A program made the position numbers and the translations under genes. Below, in pieces: positions 34,655 through 42,672 of a stretch of 47,478 nt of DNA (its first letter is position 1; every line of letters begins with the position of its first letter). The notes below the pieces were generated by a model that worked only from the letters and a program-made list of their open reading frames with translations, made no database searches and was not told the origin of the DNA. Source of the DNA: an uncultured Verrucomicrobiota bacterium (GTDB lineage: Bacteria; Verrucomicrobiota; Verrucomicrobiia; Limisphaerales; CAIYYI01); contig CAIYYI010000161.1 of NCBI GenBank assembly GCA_903930345.1, forward strand, positions 1 to 47,478, read 5' to 3'.

Positions 34655-36379
34655 ATGATGTTGCGGTTTTGTTGTACCCTCGTGGTCGGTTTGCTTGTGT
34701 TGTGCGGCGGCCGGGCTTCGGCAGGCTTGGCGAACAAGGATTGTTTGGAATGCCACAACGACAAGGATCTGACCAAGACAAATGCGGCTGGGAAATCCAT
34801 CAGCCTGTTTGTGGACGCGGCCAAGCTGTCGGCCAGCGTGCATAAGACCAACTCCTGCGCCTCCTGTCACCAGGATGTGACGGAAAAGCATCCCGATGAC
34901 AATGTGGCGATCAAACCGGTGGCCTGTTCGCAATGTCACCATCGCCAGTCGGATGCCTACGGTGCCAGCATCCATGCCCAGGCCAAGCGAGCGGGCCAGT
35001 CGGAATCGGCTGGCTGCACCGATTGCCATGGCTCGCATGCCATCTACCCCAAGGGCGTCATCGGTTCGCCCCTGCACTACACCCGTCTGGCCAAGACCTG
35101 TGGTGAGTGCCATCCGGATGCCTCCGCCGATGTGGAGCAGAGCGTGCATGGCCGCGCCCTGGCCAGGGGCAACCGTGAGTCGGCCACCTGTACGGACTGC
35201 CATTCGGAGCACGCCATTGAGAAGTTGAAGGGCGGTTCCAAGTTGAAGGTGGCGGGCGAGGTGTGCGGCAAGTGCCACGCCTCCGAGCGCATGAACACCC
35301 GGTTCAGCATCCCGCAAAACCGGGTCAAAACCTTCATGGAGAGCTACCACGGCCTGGCGCTGCAATCGGGCGACACCCATGCCGCCAACTGCGGCAGTTG
35401 CCATGGGGTTCACAAGATTCTCCGCTCCACCGATCCCCTTTCCAGCATTCACTCCACCAATCTGGTCACCACTTGCGGCAAATGCCACGCTGAGGCGACC
35501 GTCAAATTCGCCCAGGGCCGCATTCATCTGGATCTCGAAAAGGACAACGACATTGGCTCCGTGGTGAACCGCTGGGTGCGCAAGATCTACCTGGTGCTCA
35601 TTTTCTCCGTGGTGGGCGGGCTGTTCCTCCACAACTTCATTGCCTGGATCCGCAAGGTGGTTGCCATGTACCACGCTTCCGACCGCACCGTGGTGCGCAT
35701 GGATGCCGGCCAGCGGGGCCAGCATCTCGTGCTGCTGGTCAGCTTCATCGTGCTGGCCATCAGCGGCTTTGCCCTCAAATATCCGGACTCCTGGCTGGTC
35801 TGGCTGTTTGGTTCTGATGAGAATGTGCGCCGCTGGGTCCACCGCGTGGCAGGCATCGTCCTAATGGGGGTCGGTTTCTGGCATCTGGGCTACCTCCTGG
35901 TCTCGGCCGCCGGCCGCCAGTTGCTCAAGGACCTCTGGTTCCGCCCCCAGGACGTGCTGGATATCTTCAGCAATGTTTTCCGCCTGCTGACCGGGAAGGG
36001 GACGGGTCCCCGCTTTGGCCGGTTTGGGTATCCGGAGAAGCTTGAGTATTGGGCGGTCGTCTGGGGCACCATCATCATGGGCGCCACCGGCCTGGTGATC
36101 TGGTTCAAGGTGGGGGCCACCACCTGGCTGCCGCGCTGGGCCATTGATGTGGCCGTCACCATCCATTACTACGAGGCCATCCTGGCCTGCCTGGCCATCA
36201 TCGTCTGGCACTTCTACCACGTCATCTTCGACCCCGGAGTCTATCCCATGAGCTGGGCCTGGCTGGATGGCAAAGTCTCCAAGCATTGGCACGAGGAGGA
36301 GCATCCGTTGGACACCCAGGCTCCCGGGGCCACCCCCGCCCCGACCAAATCGGTCAAGACCGACAAGCCCGGGCATTGA
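34655..36379 (+). CDS. Nine-heme cytochrome c fused to a diheme cytochrome b domain
   Basis: A 574-residue electron carrier. A signal peptide (to about residue 24) is followed by a periplasmic part with nine CXXCH motifs at residues 30, 68, 91, 121, 149, 179, 204, 246 and 274. From about residue 305 there are at least four helices with His residues suited to bind b hemes ('LVLIFSVVGGLFLHNF', 'GIVLMGVGFWHLGYLL', 'IHYYEAILACLAIIVWHFYHV'), like cytochrome b561/formate dehydrogenase gamma subunits. The protein could pass electrons between the quinone pool and periplasmic partners in one chain. It starts at ATG 34655. A small GlcG/HbpS-like gene follows 17 bases after its stop, probably in the same operon. 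Confidence 0.92.
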   Translation: MMLRFCCTLVVGLLVLCGGRASAGLANKDCLECHNDKDLTKTNAAGKSISLFVDAAKLSASVHKTNSCASCHQDVTEKHPDDNVAIKPVACSQCHHRQSDAYGASIHAQAKRAGQSESAGCTDCHGSHAIYPKGVIGSPLHYTRLAKTCGECHPDASADVEQSVHGRALARGNRESATCTDCHSEHAIEKLKGGSKLKVAGEVCGKCHASERMNTRFSIPQNRVKTFMESYHGLALQSGDTHAANCGSCHGVHKILRSTDPLSSIHSTNLVTTCGKCHAEATVKFAQGRIHLDLEKDNDIGSVVNRWVRKIYLVLIFSVVGGLFLHNFIAWIRKVVAMYHASDRTVVRMDAGQRGQHLVLLVSFIVLAISGFALKYPDSWLVWLFGSDENVRRWVHRVAGIVLMGVGFWHLGYLLVSAAGRQLLKDLWFRPQDVLDIFSNVFRLLTGKGTGPRFGRFGYPEKLEYWAVVWGTIIMGATGLVIWFKVGATTWLPRWAIDVAVTIHYYEAILACLAIIVWHFYHVIFDPGVYPMSWAWLDGKVSKHWHEEEHPLDTQAPGATPAPTKSVKTDKPGH

Positions 36380-36396
36380 TGCATTTTTGAGATGTC

Positions 36397-36939
36397 ATGA
36401 GGCAACACCGCTCCCTGCTCAAAAACCTGGCCACGGCCTTGATCCTGGCCCTGCTCTCTGGTGTGTCGGCCTGGTCGGCGCAGGATCCGACCGGGTCGGT
36501 GGTCAGTCTTTCCACCCCGGCGGTGCAGGCTTTCAATGGCCGGGCTGACCAGGCGCTTCTGGCCATGAAGGCGCGCGCGGAGGAGCTGAAAATCAAGGGG
36601 GTTGCCCTGGTCGCCTACTTTGAGGGCGAGCATATCCAGTCCTGGACTTCCAAGATGATTGTTGTCAACTCGCACAAGGATTCGCCCACGGTGACGAACC
36701 AGGGGGCCAACCTGCTCGGCATCGCCTATGCCAAGGCGGCGGAGATGGCGGACACTCTGAAAGACAGCGGCAACGCTGGACGCAAACCGATGACCGGCGA
36801 GTTCGGCTGGCAGGGTGGGCTGATCATCCGGGGTAAATCGGGATACCTCATCGCCGCCTTCAGCGGTGGCCCGTCGGAATCCGACCTGAAGGTCTCCCGG
36901 GCCGGGTTGGAGGCGCTGGAGCGGGCGGGCAAGTTTTGA
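36397..36939 (+). CDS. Secreted GlcG/HbpS-like (DUF336) protein
   Basis: 180 residues with a Sec signal (MRQHRSLLKNLATALILALLSGVSAWSA). The mature part has the layout of the GlcG/HbpS family: a helix 'ADQALLAMKARAEELKIKGVALVAYF', then 'LGIAYAKAAEMADTL', 'GGLIIRGKSGYLIAAFSGG' and a final helix 'DLKVSRAGLEAL'. Some members bind heme, which would fit the adjacent multiheme cytochrome gene, but I see no clear heme ligand set. It is 17 bases downstream of the cytochrome gene. The assignment is by overall pattern and is moderately sure. Confidence 0.6.
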   Translation: MRQHRSLLKNLATALILALLSGVSAWSAQDPTGSVVSLSTPAVQAFNGRADQALLAMKARAEELKIKGVALVAYFEGEHIQSWTSKMIVVNSHKDSPTVTNQGANLLGIAYAKAAEMADTLKDSGNAGRKPMTGEFGWQGGLIIRGKSGYLIAAFSGGPSESDLKVSRAGLEALERAGKF

Positions 36940-36998
36940 GGGGGGGGCTGGGCAAAGTTGCGGTTGAATGTTCCGCCCGGGTCTGGAATGCTGCCCCC

Positions 36999-38147
36999 AT
37001 GAATCAGCCGATTGTGGATCGCCGAGAGTTTTTGCGTCTGGCCGCCTTGGGGACTGCGGGTGCGGCCCTGATCGGCCGCCCTGCGTTGGCCGCCCCGCTG
37101 AACGGGGTGCCCGCCACCCGGTTGGCGCGCCTGGCCACCGGGGCGAATGTCTGCCTCTGGTTTCGTTTCCCGCGGCAGGAGACCGTGGAGCATTTCACCA
37201 ATTACATCCCCGAATCCGAGGCGGAGATGATGGTCCGGATGGGGCTCCGGCACGTCCGACTGTGCGTGGCTCCCAAGGTGATCATGGAGGCCGGCTCCGG
37301 GGCGATCAGGGAGGAGCGATACCGGCAACTGGCGGCGGCCATTGAGCGGTTTCAAAAGGCCGGCTTGCTGGTCATGGTGGACATTCACAATGAGGAGCGG
37401 GCGGCCGAGCTGGATCCGGCTTGGCAGGATGCCTTCGTGAAGTTCTGGGGCGCGCTGGCTGCCCGGCTGTCCAAGTATGATCCGGAGCTGACGATCCTGG
37501 AAATCATCAACGAACCGGTGTTCGACAAGCGGCAGGAGGAATGGAACGTCCTCAACGGGCGGCTGGCGGAGGCCATCCGGAAGAGCGCCCCCCGGCACAC
37601 CATCGTGACCTCCGGTCCCAACTGGGGCGGCATTGACGGCTTGAGGAAGCTCAGGCTCCTGCCGGACACGAACGTGGTGTATTCCTTCCACTGCTACGAT
37701 CCGTTCACCTTCACGCACCAGGGGGCCACCTGGTCAAGCGCGGAGGTCAAACCGCTGCGCAATGTCCCTTATCCATCCTCCCCGGAGGCGGTAGCGGAGC
37801 TGCTGCCGGGTTTGGAGGGGCAACCGGCCTCAAGGAAAATGGTGGAGCAGTATGGCCGGGAGCGGTGGGGCAAGGAGAAGTTGGCCGCCCGGTTTCGGCA
37901 GGGAATCGAATGGGGGGCGAAGAACGGGGTTTCGCTCTATTGCGGTGAGTTCGGGGTGTACCCTTCCCGCAGCAAGCCGGAGCACCGCGCCAACTGGTTC
38001 CGGGATTTCGGCCAGGTGCTGGCCGAGAACAAAATCGGCTGGGCCGTCTGGGGCTGGGACGAGGGCTTTGGATTGAACCGCAAGCATGCCAACGGGAAGC
38101 CGGTGGTGGACACCGGCGTGGCGCAGGCACTGGGCTTGAAGGTCTGA
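36999..38147 (+). CDS. Tat-exported GH5-type glycosidase (cellulase-like)
   Basis: A 382-residue retaining glycosidase. The Tat motif is 'DRREFLRLAALG' and cleavage is likely after 'ALA' near residue 32. GH5 landmarks are clear: 'MGLRHVRLCV' on strand 2, 'VMVDIHNE', acid/base Glu172 in 'LEIINEPV', 'FHCYDPF' and nucleophile Glu317 in 'YCGEFGV'. The substrate could be a beta-glucan, mannan or glucomannan; the sequence does not tell which. The start ATG 36999 places the Tat motif at residues 7-13. The gene is 59 bases after the GlcG-like gene and faces the Lrp-type gene tail to tail. Confidence 0.9.
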   Translation: MNQPIVDRREFLRLAALGTAGAALIGRPALAAPLNGVPATRLARLATGANVCLWFRFPRQETVEHFTNYIPESEAEMMVRMGLRHVRLCVAPKVIMEAGSGAIREERYRQLAAAIERFQKAGLLVMVDIHNEERAAELDPAWQDAFVKFWGALAARLSKYDPELTILEIINEPVFDKRQEEWNVLNGRLAEAIRKSAPRHTIVTSGPNWGGIDGLRKLRLLPDTNVVYSFHCYDPFTFTHQGATWSSAEVKPLRNVPYPSSPEAVAELLPGLEGQPASRKMVEQYGRERWGKEKLAARFRQGIEWGAKNGVSLYCGEFGVYPSRSKPEHRANWFRDFGQVLAENKIGWAVWGWDEGFGLNRKHANGKPVVDTGVAQALGLKV

Positions 38148-38196
38148 CCCACGGCAACCACCCAAAAGCCAAACATGAAGCGCTCGCCAAGCAGCC

Positions 38197-38469
38197 TCAA
38201 TCCACGTCGATGGCTTTGCCTCCCTCCCGCTTGTCGTAGCTGCGGAAGGCAAACATGGTTTCACTGTCGATGATGCCCTCGGTTTTCAGCAGGTGATCCG
38301 TGATGACGAACTCGATCTGGTCAACCGCGTCGCATTTGATGATGACCATCAGATCATAGCGTCCGGAGATGGAGTAAACGTCGGTGACGCCATGGATGTC
38401 CAGGAGCTTTTCGGCGGTGCCGGTGACCTTTCGGTGGTCCACTTTCAAGAGTACAATCGCGTTGGCCAT
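38197..38469 (-). CDS. Stand-alone Lrp/AsnC ligand-binding (RAM) domain protein
   Basis: A 90-residue protein consisting only of the alpha/beta effector domain of Lrp/AsnC regulators: 'MANAIVLLKVDH', 'GVTDVYSISGRYDLMVIIKC', 'IEFVITDHLLKTEGIIDSET'. The DNA-binding helix-turn-helix half is absent. Such single-domain proteins assemble into decamers and bind amino acids; some modulate full-length Lrp. The start at ATG 38469 matches the usual beginning of the domain. Upstream bases in the same frame are Pro/Arg-rich spacer without character. Confidence 0.88.
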   Translation of the reverse strand: MANAIVLLKVDHRKVTGTAEKLLDIHGVTDVYSISGRYDLMVIIKCDAVDQIEFVITDHLLKTEGIIDSETMFAFRSYDKREGGKAIDVD

Positions 38470-38766
38470 AAAGTCATAACGTTGATGCCGAGCCGGGCAG
38501 GGGAGGGAAGGGAGAGCCACCCGTTGCGCCCGCCTTGGGGCGGCAGCGCAGCCTTCCACGGTTTGGGGCTGAGACCGGCCCTTTCCCAATGCTCCGAGTC
38601 CGATACGGTGTTCACTCTTCCATTCTTTGTCTTTTGCGGAGGGGGTCAAGCGGTTTTGAACGTTTTTCGGACGCCCTGTCGCTGCACGGTCTTGGAGTCG
38701 GAGGGGGAAGTCGGTTGACTGCGGGCCACTCGGGTACCACGGATGGGAGTGCGATCCACTTCTGCC
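38470..38766. other. Gene-poor spacer with GC-rich short repeats
   Basis: About 300 bases without a supported gene. The first ~120 bases have the same GC-rich, repeat-like character as the spacer at 549-1199 (for example 'cgccttggggcggc'). The rest is ordinary mixed sequence. Open frames here are short and lack domain character. A promoter for the Lrp-type gene should lie in it, but I cannot point to one. Confidence 0.5.
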
Positions 38767-39153
38767 TCAACAGTCTGAACTCCTTTCCCAGGGATCTCGG
38801 ACATCTGTCTCACCGATTACTCCCTTGCGACCGAACAGTGCCAGATCAAAGGAGTCACACCGCATTTCAGTCACATACTGGTTGCTCGAGGGTTCGTTGG
38901 ACTTGTTGGCACGCGCCAAGTGCGTCGCGCAGTGAGCCATGATCAGATTTCGCAATTCCCTCTCTGTGATCACTCCCTTGGCAAGACAGGTCCATGCATT
39001 TTTGCCTTCGAATCCATCCAGAGAAAGTCCGAAGAGGAGATGGTTGAGCAGCATGTCTGCTTTTGGCCGATCAAGGCTCTGTAGGTTCATTGCGGATGCC
39101 ATCAGGCAGATGCATTGGTGCAGGGAATCAATGTTTAGAGTTCTCGTCATCAT
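38767..39153 (-). CDS. Small hypothetical protein, second gene of a low-GC pair
   Basis: 128 residues with no recognised family. The first ~85 residues look helical and folded ('SLHQCICLMASAMNL', 'KADMLLNHLLFGLSL', 'ITERELRNLIMAHCATHLARA'); the last ~40 are polar and may be disordered. No signal peptide. The ATG at 39153 overlaps the stop of the upstream gene in an ATGA arrangement, which supports that both are real and coupled. GC content is lower than in the flanking genes. An accessory or immunity-type role is possible, but nothing in the sequence proves it. Confidence 0.45.
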   Translation of the reverse strand: MMTRTLNIDSLHQCICLMASAMNLQSLDRPKADMLLNHLLFGLSLDGFEGKNAWTCLAKGVITERELRNLIMAHCATHLARANKSNEPSSNQYVTEMRCDSFDLALFGRKGVIGETDVRDPWERSSDC

Positions 39154-39575
39154 CCGAATTGGCTGAATCCTGCTGAAAATGAAAAGCCAATGAACCCCTG
39201 CTTGCGGATATGGGCTGCGACATCTGGGGAAACAAACAAATAGGCGTGCTGAAAATGCCAGGCATGAAGCAGGGGTGCCCTTACCAGGGGTATGTTGTCC
39301 GGGCTCAGCTCGTCTTTTGGGAATACTTCATCGTAAACACCGAACACTTCTCCGGTTACAACTTGGACAAGCTCTGTGCGGCGAAAGTGCAGGCAGTGTG
39401 CACAGGTCTCCTGCAGAACAGCCGAGAATGCCTCGCTGGCAGCAATCAGGTCGCCACCAAAGAGGAGGGGTGCCAACGGACCTGGCCTGATGAGGTGAAG
39501 ACGCCCATCGGCCAAGCGCACGCATCGGCCAAAACCGTGTTCTGTGTCAACTAATTGCGGACATCCAGTATGCAT
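39150..39575 (-). CDS. Small hypothetical protein, possible immunity-type protein
   Basis: 141 residues. An in-frame stop lies just upstream of ATG 39575, so the start cannot be earlier. The C-terminus 'YLFVSPDVAAHIRKQGFIGFSF' resembles the ending of several polymorphic-toxin immunity families (vsp-e.-l...-G-GF-F pattern). A 'CAHC' pair lies in the middle, close to the double-Cys immunity proteins of myxobacteria, though the protein is shorter. No toxin gene is seen beside it. The downstream gene overlaps it (ATGA). The assignment is a weak inference; hypothetical protein is the safe label. Confidence 0.45.
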   Translation of the reverse strand: MHTGCPQLVDTEHGFGRCVRLADGRLHLIRPGPLAPLLFGGDLIAASEAFSAVLQETCAHCLHFRRTELVQVVTGEVFGVYDEVFPKDELSPDNIPLVRAPLLHAWHFQHAYLFVSPDVAAHIRKQGFIGFSFSAGFSQFG

Positions 39576-39644
39576 GGCGATGTTCTACTGTTTCGCAAAC
39601 ACACGCCCGGAATCCTAAAGGATCACCCGGATAAAGAAAACCGA

Positions 39645-39662
39645 AAAACACAGGTGTGTTTT
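39645..39662. promoter_or_regulatory. Perfect palindrome, candidate operator upstream of the MFS gene
   Basis: AAAACACA-GG-TGTGTTTT: two perfect 8-base arms around GG, about 180 bases before the MFS transporter start and 70 bases before the divergent small gene pair. Its form fits a dimeric repressor site, but no consensus is known to me. Which promoter it would control is open. Confidence 0.45.
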
Positions 39663-39841
39663 CCCGCGTCACACCCCCAACACAGGTTCCAAGTGATAGT
39701 TGGAAGTGGTCTGCTGAAATGATGTATGTCCGGTTGATTTTTCAGTCCAAAGATCGGGGGCCGGAGGTGATTGGCACGACATATTTTTTTCCCTGCTTGC
39801 CTGCCGGGCCGGGTTTCATTAGTTTCAGCGGCATAGCTGAT

Positions 39842-41317
39842 ATGGATACCCTTTTACGCACCCGGCTTTGGGTCATGATGTTCTTCCAGTACTTCATCTG
39901 GAGTTCATGGTACGTCACCATGGGGCCCTACCTGGGCGGACAACTCAATTTCACCGCTCCCCAGATCGGTTGGGCCTACAGCGCCACGGCGCTGGCCGCC
40001 ATGGTCTCGCCCATCTTTGTGGGCATGATCGCCGACCGCTATTTTGCCGCCCAGAAGGTGCTGGCGGTGTTGCACATCGCCAGCGGCGTCTGTCTCTACC
40101 TGGCCTCCCGGTGCACCACGTTCGGCTCGTTCATCACCCTGCTGATGGCCCACACAATCTGTTACATGCCCACGCTGGCGCTCACCAACTCCCTTTCGTT
40201 CCGCCAGATGAAGGATTCGGGCAAGGAATTCCCGGCCATCCGGGTCATGGGGACTATCAGTTGGATCGTGGGTGGGCTGGCCATCAACACCTTGGGAGAC
40301 AGGGCCACCTGCACGGCCATCCCATTCCAGGTGGGGGCGGCGGTCTCGCTGCTCATGGGGCTGTACTGTCTGACCCTGCCGCACACCCCGCCGAACCCCT
40401 CCAGCGCGCCGGTGCGCATCGGAGATGTGCTGGGCCTGGATGCCCTGACGATGATGAAGGACCGGTCATTCGCCATCTTTGTGGCCAGCGCCTTCCTGAT
40501 CTGTGTGCCGCTGACGTTCTACTTCAGCTTCACCTCGCCATTTCTGACCAGCCTGAATGTCGCGGATATCCCCGGCAAGATGTCCATGGGGCAGATGTCG
40601 GAGATCTTCTTCATGCTGGTGATGCCGTTCTTCTTCGCCCGGCTGGGGGTGAAATGGATGCTGGCGGTGGGCATGCTCTGCTGGAGCCTGCGCTATGGGC
40701 TGTTCATGCTGGGTTACAACAGCGGGCTGATCTGGCCGCTCTATCTGGGCATCCTGCTGCACGGCGTCTGCTACGACTTCTTCTTTGTGACCGCCTACAT
40801 CTACGTGGATCGCCGGGCGCCAGACGCCATCCGTTCCAAGGCGCAGGGGTTCATCGCCTTCGTGACGCTGGGGGCGGGCATGTTTGTGGGGGCGCAGCTT
40901 TCCGGCCTGGTGGTGGACCAGTTCAGCTTCCCCAAGGTGACCCCGGCCAAGACCCAGAAGGTGGCCAAGGCCGACCTGTGGGCCACCGGCAACTACGCCT
41001 CCTGGACGGCAGGCGAAGGGCGCGCTTACGGCAAATTGCTGGAGATCGTCCGGACCGGCAGCGTGCCGGGGCCGGCGGGGGAACTGGCCGGCACGAGCAA
41101 CGCCCCGGTGGCGGTGGTGGGCATTTACCAGGCGGATGCCGCCGGCGTGTACGCGGACACGGGCAAGAAAACCGCCCTGCCTTTGGCCCAACTGGAAAAA
41201 CCGATGCACCGCTGGGATGGTATCTGGGCCATTCCCGCTGCCGCCGCCATGGTCTTTCTGTTCCTGTTCCTGATCCTGTTCAAGGATCGGGAGGAACCGA
41301 AGCCCGCCCGGGGCTAG
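39842..41317 (+). CDS. MFS transporter of the nucleoside/sugar symporter type
   Basis: A 491-residue inner-membrane carrier with about twelve helices. The opening 'RTRLWVMMFFQYFIWSSWYVTMGPYLGG' and 'IGWAYSATALAAMVSPIFVGMIADRYFAAQKVLAVLH' match the NupG/XapB-like nucleoside:H+ symporter group. Unusually, a ~90-residue hydrophilic insertion ('KADLWATGNYASWTAGEGRAYG...') lies before the last helix. The start ATG 39842 sits directly before helix 1. It is followed by the ROK repressor and the pentose operon, so it may carry a pentose or nucleoside; the substrate is inferred from context only. Confidence 0.85.
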   Translation: MDTLLRTRLWVMMFFQYFIWSSWYVTMGPYLGGQLNFTAPQIGWAYSATALAAMVSPIFVGMIADRYFAAQKVLAVLHIASGVCLYLASRCTTFGSFITLLMAHTICYMPTLALTNSLSFRQMKDSGKEFPAIRVMGTISWIVGGLAINTLGDRATCTAIPFQVGAAVSLLMGLYCLTLPHTPPNPSSAPVRIGDVLGLDALTMMKDRSFAIFVASAFLICVPLTFYFSFTSPFLTSLNVADIPGKMSMGQMSEIFFMLVMPFFFARLGVKWMLAVGMLCWSLRYGLFMLGYNSGLIWPLYLGILLHGVCYDFFFVTAYIYVDRRAPDAIRSKAQGFIAFVTLGAGMFVGAQLSGLVVDQFSFPKVTPAKTQKVAKADLWATGNYASWTAGEGRAYGKLLEIVRTGSVPGPAGELAGTSNAPVAVVGIYQADAAGVYADTGKKTALPLAQLEKPMHRWDGIWAIPAAAAMVFLFLFLILFKDREEPKPARG

Positions 41318-41368
41318 GCAGCCGATTGGCCGGGGCCAAAAAAACCGGCGTGAACCAGCAAAAGCCGC

Positions 41369-41398
41369 TTGACACATCGGGGATGCGAAAGGTATTTA
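41369..41398 (+). promoter_or_regulatory. Promoter and AT-rich operator region of the ROK-pentose operon
   Basis: TTGACA at 41369-41374 is a perfect -35 box; TATTTA at 41393-41398 is a fair -10 with an 18-base spacer. Just after it, 'TTTAGATTAATTAAA' (41403-41417) is a near palindrome. A related AT-rich stretch (AAATAATTAAATAATAAAG) lies before the isomerase gene at 42647-42665. AT-rich inverted sites are typical for NagC/XylR-type ROK repressors, so autoregulation is plausible. Confidence 0.55.
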
Positions 41399-41424
41399 CT
41401 TATTTAGATTAATTAAAAATCCCT

Positions 41425-42618
41425 ATGGTTGTTGTCCCATCTAAAATGGGTCGCCTTAACAAGCGCGCGTTGCTCGGCCGCCTTCAGCGGATGGGGCTGG
41501 CCTCGCGTGCGGACCTCGCCAAATCCCTCGGCATGAGCCAGCCCACGGCGGGCAAGATCGTGGATGAGCTGATGGCCCTGCGGATCATTGAGGAGGTGGA
41601 CAGCGGGGAGCAGGCGGGGGACACCTCCGGCAAACCGGCAGGGAGCGGGGCGGCGAGGCTGGGGCGACCCGGACGGATGTTGCGTCTGAACCGGGCGGAG
41701 TGCCCCTTTCTGGGCATCCATCTGGGGGTGAGCCAGACCAGCCTGGCGCTGCTGGCGGTGGGGCAGATTGAGGAGGGGGAATGGCCGGTGAAATTCCGCA
41801 CGCCCAACTCGGCGGAAGAGTGGGTGCGGCAGGTGGAAAAGGCGGCGGAAAAGCTGCCGGCGGGCAAGCTCTGGGGCGTGGTGCTGAGCGTGCCTGGCAT
41901 CGTCAACGAGCTGACCGGCCGGATTCTGTTTTCCCCCAACCTGCGCTGGACGGCGGAGGTCGATCTACCGCAATTGCTGCGGGAGGTCTTTGAGGTGCCG
42001 GTGGAACTGGTGCAGGAGGAGCGGGCGCTGGCGCTGGGGCAGCAGGTTGCGGATGCGGGCGCGGATGATTTTCTTTTGGTGGATTTCGGCGACGGGGTGG
42101 GTGGGGCCATCATTTCCAACGGCAAACTTTTCGCCCCTACCGTGCCGCTGAGCGGCGAGCTGGGGCACACGCCGGTGCCCGGCAACCAGCGGGCCTGCGG
42201 CTGCGGCGCGGTCGGCTGCATCGAGACGCTGGTGTCGCGGCGCGGTCTGCTGCAAAGCCTGGCGGAGGCGGGTGAGCCGTCCCCCCACCATTGGCCGGGC
42301 CTGCTGCGGCGGCTGGAGGAGGGCGGAGTGCCGTACTGGCTCAAGCCCGGGCTGGATGCCATGGCTGTCATCATTGCCGGCGCGCTGAACGTGTTGGGCA
42401 TCCGGCGCGTGATCATCACGGGAACCCTCACGGAATGCCCGGCGGCGGTGACCGATTACCTTTCGCGGGCGGTGATCAGCGGGGCTATGTGGGCGCGGTT
42501 CGGCCAGGTGGAGTGCCAGGCCATGCCGCGTCGGCGCATGGTGGGACTGGTGACCGTGGGACTTGATCGCATCATCCTGCCCATGACCGGGCCCGACCGG
42601 GGCGAACCCGGCTCCTAG
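41425..42618 (+). CDS. ROK-family transcriptional repressor
   Basis: A 397-residue regulator. Residues ~8-60 form a winged helix-turn-helix ('NKRALLGRLQRMGLASRADLAKSLGMSQPTAGKIVDEL'), linked to an ROK sugar-binding domain. The zinc motif is present (GELGHTPV...ACGCGAVGCIE). The Asp of kinase members is replaced ('LVQEERALALG'), as is common in the repressor subgroup. NagC, Mlc and XylR are characterised relatives that are released from DNA by a sugar or sugar phosphate. Its place at the head of the isomerase-ADH-araB-araD genes suggests it controls them with a pentose-related inducer. The start is ATG 41425, with another Met at codon 8. Confidence 0.9.
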   Translation: MVVVPSKMGRLNKRALLGRLQRMGLASRADLAKSLGMSQPTAGKIVDELMALRIIEEVDSGEQAGDTSGKPAGSGAARLGRPGRMLRLNRAECPFLGIHLGVSQTSLALLAVGQIEEGEWPVKFRTPNSAEEWVRQVEKAAEKLPAGKLWGVVLSVPGIVNELTGRILFSPNLRWTAEVDLPQLLREVFEVPVELVQEERALALGQQVADAGADDFLLVDFGDGVGGAIISNGKLFAPTVPLSGELGHTPVPGNQRACGCGAVGCIETLVSRRGLLQSLAEAGEPSPHHWPGLLRRLEEGGVPYWLKPGLDAMAVIIAGALNVLGIRRVIITGTLTECPAAVTDYLSRAVISGAMWARFGQVECQAMPRRRMVGLVTVGLDRIILPMTGPDRGEPGS

Positions 42619-42672
42619 AACCATTTATCAGGAAGACTCTGCACCTCAAATAATTAAATAATAAAGAAAACT

